Assembly: GCA_046729855.1 (NCBI GenBank)
Contig: JBKPHM010000141.1
Location: 1-15,614 of the forward strand
DNA: 15,614 nucleotides
Direction: 5' to 3'
DNA from: DATHSY01 sp046729855
Lineage (GTDB): Bacteria > Actinomycetota > UBA4738 > HRBIN12
In this document: one piece after another, positions 1 through 8,200 of the stretch
Position numbering within the stretch: the first letter of the stretch is position 1
How the letters are laid out: every line of letters begins with the position of its first letter
Made by a program: the position numbers and the translations under genes
The notes under the pieces: generated by a model
The model's input: only the letters and a program-made list of their open reading frames with translations
What the model was told of the DNA's origin: nothing
The model's database searches: none

Positions 1-68
1 ATCAGCAGCAGCAGCCCCGCACGGCCGGTCAGCCGCGGCCGGTCGCGCTCCAGGGTCCGGACCGTCAC
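1..68 (-). CDS. FtsB/DivIC-like septum formation initiator, N-terminal fragment
   Basis: Only the first 22 codons are in the window; the rest lies beyond base 1. The GTG start overlaps the eno stop codon by 4 bases (GTGA), so the two genes look translationally coupled. The visible peptide begins MTVRTLERDRPRLTGRAG and then runs into a leucine stretch, which looks like a short basic cytoplasmic segment leading into a single membrane helix. FtsB/DivIC proteins are small bitopic divisome proteins with this layout, and in actinobacteria a gene of this family commonly follows eno. The assignment rests mainly on position and this short N-terminus; the coiled coil that would confirm it is not visible. 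Any other small membrane protein would be the alternative. Confidence 0.55.
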   Translation of the reverse strand, partial: MTVRTLERDRPRLTGRAGLLLL

Positions 69-1345
69 GAGGGTGCCCTCCGGATCGCGCCGCCGCCGAG
101 GTACCGGGCGGCGTCGCCGGGCTCCTCCACGAACCGCACGAGCCGGTTGTACTTGGCCCCCCGTTCGGACCGCGCCGGCGCGCCCGACTTCATCTGTCCC
201 GCGTCGAGCGCGACGGCCAGGTCCGAGATCGTTGTGTCCTCGGTCTCGCCCGACCGGTGGCTTACGACGACCCCGTAGCGGTTCCCCGCCGCCAGGCGCA
301 TCACGTCGATCGTCTCCGTCAGCGTGCCGATCTGGTTGACCTTGATCAGTATCGCCGTCCCGACCCGCTCGCGGAGGCCACGTTCGAGGCGCTCGGGATT
401 GGTCACGAACACGTCGTCGCCCACGAGCTGCACGCGGTGGCCGAGCTCGGCCGTGAGCGCGGCCCACCCCTCCCAGTCGTCCTCTGCCAGACCGTCCTCG
501 ATCGAGACGACGGGGAAGCGGTCCACGATCTCCCGCCAGAACGCGATCATGTCGTCGGCCGAGCGCGGCTTGCCCTCCAGCTGGTACGCGCCGTCGCCGT
601 AGAGCTCCGACGCCGCGGGGTCGAGCGCGATCGCCATCTCGTCGCCGGTCTCCAGGCCGGCGACTTCGATCGCCTCGACGAGTAGCTCGAGCGCCTCGGC
701 CGCCGTCGCGATCTCGGGCGCGAACCCGCCCTCGTCGCCGACGCCAGTCGCCATGCCCCTTCGCTTTAGCAACGCGTGCAGGGCGTGGTAGGTCTCCGCC
801 CCCCACCGCAGCGCCTCGCCGAACGAGGCCGCGCCGACCGGCGCGAGCATGAACTCCTGCAACTCGAGCTCGTTGTCGGCGTGCGCGCCGCCGTTGATCA
901 CGTTGAGCAGGGGCAGCGGCAGCACGTGCGCGAGCGGCCCGCCGAGGTAGCGGTACAGCGGGATCTCGAGGCTGGTTGCCGCCGCATGCGCCGTCGCGAG
1001 CGACACGCCGAGCAAGGCGTTCGCGCCCAGCGCCGACTTGTCGGCCGTGCCATCGAGATCCAGCAGCCGGGCGTCGACCGCACGCTGGTCCAGGCCGTCC
1101 ATCCCGACGATCCCCGCCGCTACGCCGGACGTGACGTTGTCGACCGCGCGGAGGACCCCCTTGCCGCCGAAGCGCCGGGCGTCGCCGTCGCGCAGCTCCA
1201 ACGCCTCGTGCTCACCGGTGGAGGCACCCGACGGGACGGCGGCGCGCCCGGCCGCGCCGTCGTCCAGGTACACGTCGACCTCGACGGGGGGGTTGGCGCG
1301 CGAATCCAGGATCTCGCGCGCCCGGACGTCGACGATCGCAGGCAT
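65..1345 (-). CDS. eno: Enolase (phosphopyruvate hydratase)
   Basis: Cytoplasmic glycolytic enzyme converting 2-phosphoglycerate to phosphoenolpyruvate, Mg-dependent. At 426 residues it is full family length. Visible landmarks are the PSGASTGEHEALELRDG loop (38-54), NGGAHADN (151-158), catalytic E205 in GDEGGF, metal ligands D242, E283 and D310, the signature ILIKVNQIGTLTET (332-345) with catalytic K335, SHRSGETEDT (362-371) with H363, and K386. All key residues are present. The ATG has AGGAG a few bases upstream. The N-terminal motif normally reading DSRGNPTVEV is here DSRANPPVEV, an unusual change near the substrate loop. It lies 59 bases after the diguanylate cyclase stop and overlaps the FtsB-like start by 4 bases. 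That gap shows no convincing promoter, so transcription may come from within or upstream of the cyclase gene. Confidence 0.98.
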   Translation of the reverse strand: MPAIVDVRAREILDSRANPPVEVDVYLDDGAAGRAAVPSGASTGEHEALELRDGDARRFGGKGVLRAVDNVTSGVAAGIVGMDGLDQRAVDARLLDLDGTADKSALGANALLGVSLATAHAAATSLEIPLYRYLGGPLAHVLPLPLLNVINGGAHADNELELQEFMLAPVGAASFGEALRWGAETYHALHALLKRRGMATGVGDEGGFAPEIATAAEALELLVEAIEVAGLETGDEMAIALDPAASELYGDGAYQLEGKPRSADDMIAFWREIVDRFPVVSIEDGLAEDDWEGWAALTAELGHRVQLVGDDVFVTNPERLERGLRERVGTAILIKVNQIGTLTETIDVMRLAAGNRYGVVVSHRSGETEDTTISDLAVALDAGQMKSGAPARSERGAKYNRLVRFVEEPGDAARYLGGGAIRRAPS

Positions 1346-1404
1346 GGGCTCCTGATGCTATATCCGGCGTGAGGGCCGGAGGCCGGTTTCGGCTCGGCGC
1401 CCCG

Positions 1405-2460
1405 TCAGTCGGCGGTCGGCTGGGGAGCCCGTCGGCTGCCTGGCAGCACGACGACCTGACCCCGCCCGCGCTCCTTGGCATCGTACAGGCCGGCGTCGGC
1501 GCGGGCGAGCAGCTGCTCTGCCGTCTCGACGCCGTTCCACACCACCACGCCGACCGAACACTGCGCGACCGGAACGGCGGACCGCAGCCGCTCGGCGATC
1601 CGCGCCGCCATCCCGATGTTGCAGCCAGGAAGGAGGATCGCGAACTCGTCGCCCCCGATCCGGGCAAGGACGTCGGCCACGCGCAGGATTCCCTGCCAGG
1701 CCGCGACGACCTCCTTGAGGAGCCGGTCGCCCGCCTGGTGTCCGTTGCGGTCGTTGAAACCCTTGAAGTCGTCGACGTCAACCAGCGCGACAGAAAGCGG
1801 GTGACCGTCGCGCTCCGCGCGGATCAGCGCCGCCTCTAGCTCCTCGTCCCAGGCGCGGCGGTTGGCGCATCCGGTCAACGGGTCGGTGCCGGCGAGCACG
1901 CGCAGCCGGCCGGTCTGGTGTCGGAGCTGGGTGAAGAACCGGCACACGAGCCACCCGATCGACCCGCCGACGGCCAGCATCGAGAACAGTCGCATCCAGT
2001 CGTCCGCCGTGGTCGTGCCGATGGGCGGGTACAGAAGCGGCCACCCCAGGACGACGCCGCTGCCCAGGATCGTCGCGGCCAGCTCGCGTCGCGACCCGTA
2101 GACGGCGACCCAGAGGATCGGCAGCACGGCGAGCTGCGCGTATGAGGACGAGGCGTCGCCCACGAGCTGTGCCTGGTGGATGACGAACAGGTACAGGAAC
2201 GGCGGGATCAGGTGCACCGCGTTGGGGAACCGGTGCCATGGCACCAGCACCGTGGCGGCGACCGTCGCCACCACGACGATGGCGGCGCAAACTAGCGTGA
2301 ACGAGTCATCGGACGAGAGGTTTGGCTGACGGGTGGCCATCGCGGTGAACCCGAGCACGACCGCTCCGACGAGCGAGCCAACCCGGCGGAACAGGGCGTC
2401 CCGACAGAGTGGGTCCTCGCGGGGCGCGGGCGCCGATCCCGCCGCCTGCACCATCGCCAT
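1405..2460 (-). CDS. Membrane-bound diguanylate cyclase (GGDEF)
   Basis: Predicted to make c-di-GMP from two GTP. Starting at ATG 2460 gives 351 residues. About six hydrophobic segments come first (roughly 27-42, 53-73, 82-95, 108-121, 126-144, 157-176), then a C-terminal GGDEF domain (about 190-340). That domain has DPLTGCANRR (193-202), metal/nucleotide motif DVDDFKGFND (228-237), an intact GGDEF site (269-273) and an RxxD inhibitory I-site (R260, D263) five residues before it, so an active, product-inhibited cyclase is expected. The membrane half matches no sensor domain I can name. The start was chosen because GGAGG lies 7 bases upstream; an in-frame GTG at 2520 has no good ribosome binding site and would precede the likely transcription start at about 2518. 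The gene sits alone between the GNAT gene and eno. Confidence 0.93.
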   Translation of the reverse strand: MAMVQAAGSAPAPREDPLCRDALFRRVGSLVGAVVLGFTAMATRQPNLSSDDSFTLVCAAIVVVATVAATVLVPWHRFPNAVHLIPPFLYLFVIHQAQLVGDASSSYAQLAVLPILWVAVYGSRRELAATILGSGVVLGWPLLYPPIGTTTADDWMRLFSMLAVGGSIGWLVCRFFTQLRHQTGRLRVLAGTDPLTGCANRRAWDEELEAALIRAERDGHPLSVALVDVDDFKGFNDRNGHQAGDRLLKEVVAAWQGILRVADVLARIGGDEFAILLPGCNIGMAARIAERLRSAVPVAQCSVGVVVWNGVETAEQLLARADAGLYDAKERGRGQVVVLPGSRRAPQPTAD

Positions 2461-2524
2461 CTGCCGTCCTCCGAGCCGTCGAGCGCCGGTCCACGCAAAC
2501 CATGCGAGGACGTATCCCACTTAC

Positions 2525-2532
2525 TTATCGGC
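2525..2532 (-). promoter_or_regulatory. Possible WhiG/sigma-28-type -10 box before the diguanylate cyclase
   Basis: On the minus strand the bases read GCCGATAA, an exact match to the -10 element of the sigma-28 family (FliA, SigD, Streptomyces WhiG). Transcription would begin near 2518, giving a leader of about 58 bases with GGAGG before the ATG at 2460. The -35 element is not convincing: no TAAA lies 14-17 bases upstream, where the bases read around CCAGT. The 7-base core is expected one or two times by chance in a window of this size and composition, so this is a candidate only. Confidence 0.4.
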
Positions 2533-2601
2533 GGGTAGCCCGGTCCGACTGGAGTTGTCCACGGAGGAACTTCGAAGAACGGGGCCGAGGGTGAGGGCCC
2601 A

Positions 2602-2619
2602 CTCCCCCGGATGGGGGAG
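2602..2619 (-). terminator. Hairpin after the GNAT gene
   Basis: A perfect 7-base-pair stem (CTCCCCC/GGGGGAG) with a 4-base loop lies about 20 bases past the GNAT stop codon. No U-tract follows, which is common for stem-loops at gene ends in GC-rich actinobacteria. It probably separates the mfd-mazG block from the diguanylate cyclase transcript. The rest of the gap from 2461 to 2640 holds the cyclase leader and no other gene that I can see. Confidence 0.5.
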
Positions 2620-2640
2620 CGTGCGGAGCGCTCGCCGCGG

Positions 2641-3420
2641 TCAGGTCGGTGCGCGCACGAAGGACCATCGACGCGTCACCGGCTCGAAGCCGAGGGCCGC
2701 GTACAGGTGCTGCGGCCAGTCCTGGTCGTCGGCCGTCAGGCACACGATGTGCGCGCCCGCGTCGCGGCATGCCTCGGCGGCCGCCGTGACGACCGCCGTG
2801 GCGACGCCTCGGCGGCGGTGCTCTTCGAACGTGTTGACGTCCTCGATCTGGGCCACGCCGTCGATCAGGTATGCCTCGCACACACCGGCGTCGACGCCAT
2901 CCACGCGGCCAACGAAGAAACGTGCGCCGGCGACCCGCTCGAACAGCGCACGGTGGTCCACGAGCTGGCGCACCACCTCCTCGTCGGTGCCGTACGGTGC
3001 CCGTCGCACCGTCTCCTCGATCACCGCCCGCGCCTCGGCGAACGGCACCTGCCGCACCTCGACGCCGACCGCCGAACGTGCCGAGGGGCCGTGGTGCGCC
3101 ATCACGACGAGGTGATCCGCCGACCAGCGCAGCGCGCCGAACCCCGACGCGAGCCGTTGGCCCGCCTGGTCGTCTGGAACGAACACCTCGCGGTGCGTCA
3201 GCCCGGCTTCGCCGAGGATCCGCTCCGCCTCCTCGGCCAGCTCGGGCGCCGAGGTCGGCGGCGCGGTCGGCTCGACGAGCAGAAAGTTGCTGTCCCAACG
3301 GAGCGGGAAGTCCTCGTTGAGGTATGCAGTCCCGTGCGAGAACGGGACCATCGAGGTCGACGTGCGTCGCAGCAGCTCGCGCTCGAACGCGTCGATCCGC
3401 TCCGGCTCGGTCGGGCTCAT
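2641..3420 (-). CDS. GNAT-family N-acetyltransferase
   Basis: Predicted acetyl-CoA-dependent acetyltransferase of unknown substrate, 259 residues. The C-terminal half (about 119-253) has the GNAT fold signals: HRRRGVATAVV (201-211), the acetyl-CoA pyrophosphate-binding motif A of form R/Q-x-x-G-x-A, then a strand-helix ending LYAALGFEPV (239-248), typical of motif B. The N-terminal about 110 residues look like a degenerate second GNAT-like half without a recognisable acetyl-CoA loop. The ATG overlaps the mazG stop by 4 bases (ATGA), which fixes the start against a much longer open frame that runs back over mazG. It is probably co-translated with mazG, but this proximity does not reveal its substrate. 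Confidence 0.85.
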   Translation of the reverse strand: MSPTEPERIDAFERELLRRTSTSMVPFSHGTAYLNEDFPLRWDSNFLLVEPTAPPTSAPELAEEAERILGEAGLTHREVFVPDDQAGQRLASGFGALRWSADHLVVMAHHGPSARSAVGVEVRQVPFAEARAVIEETVRRAPYGTDEEVVRQLVDHRALFERVAGARFFVGRVDGVDAGVCEAYLIDGVAQIEDVNTFEEHRRRGVATAVVTAAAEACRDAGAHIVCLTADDQDWPQHLYAALGFEPVTRRWSFVRAPT

Positions 3421-4223
3421 CGCGCCTGGCGGAACAGGGCCCGCACGTCCTCCTCGGACATCGCGTCGAGGTCCAGCCCGCGTTCGCGCAGGGCCGCCCT
3501 GAACCGCTCGTAGCGTCCCGCGAAGCCGGCGATCGTCCTCCGGAGTGCGCCCTCGGCGTCCACACCGAGCTTCCGCGCCACGGCCACCGTCGCGAACAGC
3601 ACGTCGCCGATCTCCTCCTCGGCGTTCGCGGGATCGTCGGCACGTTCGAGCTCGTCGACCTCCTCGTGGAGCGCGGCCATTGCGCCGTCCACCGACCGCC
3701 ACTCGAACCCCCACCCCGCCGCGCGCCGCTGGACCTTGGCCGCCCGCGCGAGGGCCGGCAGAGTAGGCGGGATCTCCTCGTCGATGCCGTGCGGTTCGGC
3801 CTTCTCCTCGGACTTGATGCGCTCCCAGTTCACGAGCACCTCGGGTGCGCCGGAGACCCTTACCTCCCCGAACACGTGGGGATGGCGCCGGATCAGCTTT
3901 CGCACGATGGACTCGGCCACATCGTCCACGTCCCACGCTCCGTCGTCGGCCGCCATCTGCGCGTGGAAGACCACCTGAAGAAGGACGTCGCCGAGCTCCT
4001 CGCGCAGCCGGTCGCGGTCGTCCAGCTCGATCGCCTCGAGGACCTCGTGCGTCTCCTCGAGCAAGTGCCGCGCGAGCGATGCATGCGTCTGCTCGCGGTC
4101 CCAAGGGCACCCGCCGGGCTCCCGCAACCGTGCCATCACACGGAGCAGATCGAGGAGGCGCTCGCCGCCGCGGCCCGACGGAACGGGGCCCTCGGGGACG
4201 TGCGCGAGCTCGTCCTGCGTCAC
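3417..4223 (-). CDS. mazG: Nucleoside triphosphate pyrophosphohydrolase MazG
   Basis: Hydrolyses NTPs/dNTPs to monophosphates and pyrophosphate, clearing non-canonical nucleotides. The 268 residues contain two MazG domains, as in the E. coli-type enzyme. The first has GGCPWDREQTHASL (37-50), the metal-binding helices LLEETHEVLEAIE (54-66) and REELGDVLLQ (74-83). The second has KVQRRAAGWGFEW (163-175), LHEEVDELERA (185-195) and EEEIGDVLFA (202-211). The acidic metal ligands are present in both. The GTG at 4223 overlaps the stop of the upstream parvulin gene by 4 bases (GTGA), and the protein from here has the family's normal length; the open frame continues far upstream, but only as a shadow of the parvulin gene. 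The mfd-then-mazG order is as in Mycobacterium, with the parvulin gene inserted between. Confidence 0.96.
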   Translation of the reverse strand: MTQDELAHVPEGPVPSGRGGERLLDLLRVMARLREPGGCPWDREQTHASLARHLLEETHEVLEAIELDDRDRLREELGDVLLQVVFHAQMAADDGAWDVDDVAESIVRKLIRRHPHVFGEVRVSGAPEVLVNWERIKSEEKAEPHGIDEEIPPTLPALARAAKVQRRAAGWGFEWRSVDGAMAALHEEVDELERADDPANAEEEIGDVLFATVAVARKLGVDAEGALRRTIAGFAGRYERFRAALRERGLDLDAMSEEDVRALFRQAR

Positions 4224-5227
4224 GGGGACGCGGAGGACGCGGCGGACGGCGAGGACGACGTCTGGCGCGCCGTGCTTCGGATCGGCACGATGTCGCCGGT
4301 CTCGGGGTCGTACCGCCCGTACCGCGGGTTCACCGTGATGTCCGCGTCCCGGCTGCGCTGCTGGAGCCATCGCGCGAACGCCTCCTGCTCCAGCGGACCC
4401 GCGAGCTGATCGCGCACCTCGCGCAGCGGCGGCACCTCGGCGGACACCAACTGGATCACGTGCCACCCGACCTGCGTCTGCACCGGCCGGCTGATCTCGC
4501 CGGGCCGCAGCGCCAGCGCCGCGTCCACGAACGTCTGGTCGAACTGAGAGGCCGGCACCGTCCCAAGGTCGCCACCGTTCTTGGCCGACCCGGGATCGAT
4601 CGAGTGCTCCCTCGCCAACTCGGCGAAGTTCTTCTGCGTCGCCTCCCGCGCGATGCGCTCCGCCTGCGCACGCGTCTCGACGAGGATGTGTCTCGCGTGG
4701 AGCTGCGTGTACGCGCGGGCCTGCTGTTCGTACGCCTCGCGCAGCGACTCGTCCGACACGCTCTCGGCACCGATCGCCCGCTGTACATCGCCGAACAAGA
4801 TCAGTCGGCGCGCGAGCGCGAGGAGCTCCTGCCGCGTGACGCCGCTGCGCGTCAAACGGTCCTCCAGCGCGGCCCGCCCACCGAGGTTCTGTTCGAGCTG
4901 CTCGATCGCATCGCTCACGCGATCGGCGTCCGGCTGGATGCCGTGTGCCGCGGCATACTGCGAGACCAGGTCCTGCTGGATCAGGTTCGACAGCGTGAAC
5001 CGAGTGCACGCCGACGCCTCGCTCTCCCCGATGGATGTGTCCGGCTGCCCGCACGGCTGCTGCGACAGCTCGGTCAGGAACCGGAACAGGGCGACGCCCC
5101 GTTCGAGCTCGACGTCGGTGATCGACTGACCGTCGACCGTTGCCGCCGGCGGCGGGCCCGCGTTGCAAGCCGACAGCGCGAGCAGAGCGAGGAAGGCGAC
5201 GGCCAGGAGACGGAAGGGGCGCGGCAT
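4220..5227 (-). CDS. Parvulin-type peptidyl-prolyl isomerase lipoprotein (SurA/PrsA-like)
   Basis: Predicted extracytoplasmic lipid-anchored folding factor, 335 residues. It begins with a lipoprotein signal: basic MPRPFR, a hydrophobic core, and lipobox LSAC with the modified cysteine at C21. A SurA N-like helical region (about 28-170) starts with the typical ATVDGQSITDVELERG. It is followed by a single PpiC rotamase domain (about 177-262) with HARHILVETRAQAERI, FAELAREHSIDPGSAKNGGD and GWHVIQL, the usual parvulin blocks. The C-terminus is a serine-rich low-complexity tail (about 318-335). Its ATG overlaps the mfd stop by one base (TGATG) and its own stop overlaps mazG by four, so it is part of the mfd-mazG operon. 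Client proteins cannot be inferred from this context. Confidence 0.93.
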   Translation of the reverse strand: MPRPFRLLAVAFLALLALSACNAGPPPAATVDGQSITDVELERGVALFRFLTELSQQPCGQPDTSIGESEASACTRFTLSNLIQQDLVSQYAAAHGIQPDADRVSDAIEQLEQNLGGRAALEDRLTRSGVTRQELLALARRLILFGDVQRAIGAESVSDESLREAYEQQARAYTQLHARHILVETRAQAERIAREATQKNFAELAREHSIDPGSAKNGGDLGTVPASQFDQTFVDAALALRPGEISRPVQTQVGWHVIQLVSAEVPPLREVRDQLAGPLEQEAFARWLQQRSRDADITVNPRYGRYDPETGDIVPIRSTARQTSSSPSAASSASP

Positions 5228-8200
5228 CAGTCGGCGATGGTAACAGAGGCCCGGTCGCGGCCCAGCGCCGCGGCCAGCGCGCGCTCGATGTGCGCCGGGA
5301 GTTCTGCGCCGGCGATCCGCGCGGCCGGGACGTTCAGCGTCTTTGTCGCGCGGTGGTACGTCGCGCCCGGGAGACGGGAGGGAAGATCCGCGATCGCCGC
5401 CTCGTCGAGCTCGACCGGCTTGAGCCGGACCTCGTCGCGATAGGTGGTCACCTCGGTGACGCCCGCCTCACTGCACGTCGCGCGGAGCGCCGCCACCGCG
5501 AGCAGCGTCTCGACCTCGGGCGGCAGCTGCCCGAACCGGTCCCAGGCCTCGGCGCGCACCTCCTGCAGACGCTCGTGCGTCCCCGCGGTCGCGATCGTGC
5601 GGTACAGCTCGAGCCGCAGCGACTCCTGGCCGACCCAGCCGACCGGCACGAACGCCTTGACGGCGAGATCGATCCGGATCTCCTTCTCCTCCGGCAGCGG
5701 TTCTCCCTGGAGATCGGCGACGGTCTCGCGGAGGATCCGCGCGTACGTGTCGAACCCGACCGCCGCGATGTGCCCGTGCTGTTCCGCGCCCAGGAGGTTG
5801 CCGGCACCGCGGATCTCGAGGTCCCGCAGCGCAATCTTGAATCCGCTGCCGAGGGCCGTGTGCCGGCTGATCGTGGCCAGGCGGTCGTGGGCCTCCTCGG
5901 TCAGCTGCTGGATCGGCGGGAAGAAGAAGTACGCGAACGCGCGCTCGCTCGAGCGGCCGACGCGCCCCCGGAGCTGGTACATCTGCGCGAGGCCCAGGCG
6001 GTCGGCACGGTCGACGACGAGCGTGTTGGCGCTCGGCACGTCCAGGCCGGACTCGATGATCGTCGTGCAGACCAGGACGTCGGCCTCGCGATCCCAGAAC
6101 CTCATCATCTGGCGTTCGAGGAGCTCTTCGTCCATCTGCCCGTGCGCGACCACGACCCGGGCGTCCGGCACCTCCTCGGCGATCCACGCCGCCTGGCGGT
6201 CCACGGTCGCGACGCGATTGTGGACCCAGAACGCCTGGCCGCCGCGGAGCAGCTCGCGTCGTATGGCGCCGAGCGCCAGGTCCTCCGCGTACGGGCCGAC
6301 GTACGTCAGGACGGGTTGGCGGTCCTCGGGCGGCGTGTCCACCACGCTCATGTCGCGGATCCCCGTGAGCGCCATCTCGAGCGTGCGCGGGATCGGCGTC
6401 GCGCTCATCGAGAGCACGTCCACATGCGTGCGCAGCTTCTTCAGCCGCTCCTTGTGCGTTACGCCGAACCGCTGCTCCTCGTCGACGACGAGCAGGCCGA
6501 GGTCCTTGAACGCGATGTCGGACGACAGCAGGCGATGCGTGCCGATCACGACGTCGACGGCTCCATTCGAGAGGTCCTCGAGGATCCGGCGCTGCTCGGC
6601 CGGATCGACGAACCGCGAAAGCATCGCGACACGGGCCGGGAACGCGGCGAACCGTTCGCTGAAGGTGATGAAGTGCTGTTCGGCCAGCAACGTCGTCGGG
6701 ACGAGCACCGCGACCTGCCTGCCGTCCATCAGGGCCTTGAACGCGGCGCGGACGGCGATCTCCGTCTTGCCGTAGCCGACGTCGCCGCAGATCAGCCGGT
6801 CCATCGGCCTGGGCCGTTCCATGTCGACCTTCACCTCGTCGATCGCGGCGAGCTGGTCGCGCGTCTCCTCATAGGGGAACGCGTCCTCCATCTCGGCCTG
6901 CCAGGGCGTGTCGGGGCCAAACGCATGCCCCTCGACGCTCATCCGGACCGAGTAAAGCCGGACGAGCTCACCGGCCATGTCGCGCACCGCGCGCTTGACC
7001 CTGGATGTCGTGCGGACCCAGTCGTTCGTCCCGAGCCGCGACAAACGCGGTTCCTCGCCGCCGACATATCGGGCGACCATCCCGACCTGGTCGGTCGGAA
7101 CGCTGAGGCGATCGCCGGCCGCGTACTCGAGGACCATGTAGTCGCGCTCTGAGCCCGCAATCGCGCGCCGCTGGATGCCGACGAACCGGCCCACACCGTG
7201 GATCCGATGGACCGCGAACTCGCCCGGGACCAGCTCGGCCGCGATCGCGTCGGTCCGCCGCCTCGTGATCCGCGGGACGCTCCGCGTGTGCCGCCGCGAA
7301 CCGAATAGGTCCTCTTCGGTCGCGATCGCGAGCCTCGCTGGCTCGAACACGAACCCGGCCGGAAGGTCGGTCTCGACGGCGATCGCCGTGGCGCTCGGAT
7401 CGGCCTGCGCCAGGCGGAGCCCGTGCTCGGCGACGATCTCGCGCGCGCGTTCGAGGCTGCCGTGCGCCGAGGCGGCCACGATCACCCGGTAGCCCCGGCC
7501 GTGGAGGTCGGCGAGCCGTCGTGCGAGCTCGGGCGGGTTGCCCTGTGCGGTCCCCCACCCCTTCACCCGGAGGTCGACGCCTTCCGAGAACTCCGTCAGA
7601 TGCAAGCTCGGGCGTCCCGCGAGTGCCTCGTCCAGCGGTCGCATGCCGCTCCGACCCGGCCAGCCCGACGCCTCGGCTAACGCGCCCGCCTCCTCGACCG
7701 CGTTGCGGGCACGATCGGTCGTTCGGCGCGCCTGGGTCAGCACCGTCCAGCCGCCGGGCGGGAGGAGGTCGACGATCGTCGGCATCTCGTCGTACAGAAG
7801 CGGGGCCAGCGCCTCCACTCCCTCGAAGACCAGTCCGTCTGCGAACCGCGCCAGCTGGTCGCCAAACCGGTCGCCGTACCTCCCCGCGAGCATCTGGGCA
7901 CGCTCGCGGAGCTCCGGCGTCGCGATGAGCTCGCGGACCGGGTGGACGCTGGCGCGCGTGACGCGTTCGGTCGAGAGCTGGGTCGCGGGCACGAACTCGC
8001 GAAGCAACTCGATCTCGTCGCCGAAGAACTCCGCCCGCACCGGCCGACGCGCGCCGCCGGGAAACACGTCGACGACGCCTCCGCGGACCGCAAACTCCCC
8101 ACGGTGCTCGACCACGTCGGCGCGGGCGTACCCGAGCCCGAGCAGCCGGTCGGCAAGCTCGTCGGTCGCGACCTCGAGGCCCGTCGTCAAGACGAGCGGC

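Noticed and set aside
2461..2520. Start of the diguanylate cyclase at GTG 2520
   Set aside because: No ribosome binding site, and it would precede the likely transcription start. GGAGG is ideally placed before ATG 2460.
2641..4110. A 489-codon minus-strand open frame that would extend the GNAT protein over mazG
   Set aside because: The upstream part is a frame shadow of mazG. The ATG at 3420 overlaps the mazG stop and starts a sensible protein.
3417..5168. A 583-codon minus-strand open frame that would extend MazG upstream
   Set aside because: The extra N-terminus overlaps the parvulin gene in another frame and has the Arg/Gly/Ala-rich look of a shadow. The GTG at 4223 gives normal MazG length and a 4-base overlap.
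5140..7152. Long plus-strand open frame (670 codons) opposite mfd, and similar ones opposite other genes
   Set aside because: Antisense shadow typical of high-GC genes: Arg/Asp/Leu-rich, no domain, fully covered by well-supported minus-strand genes.
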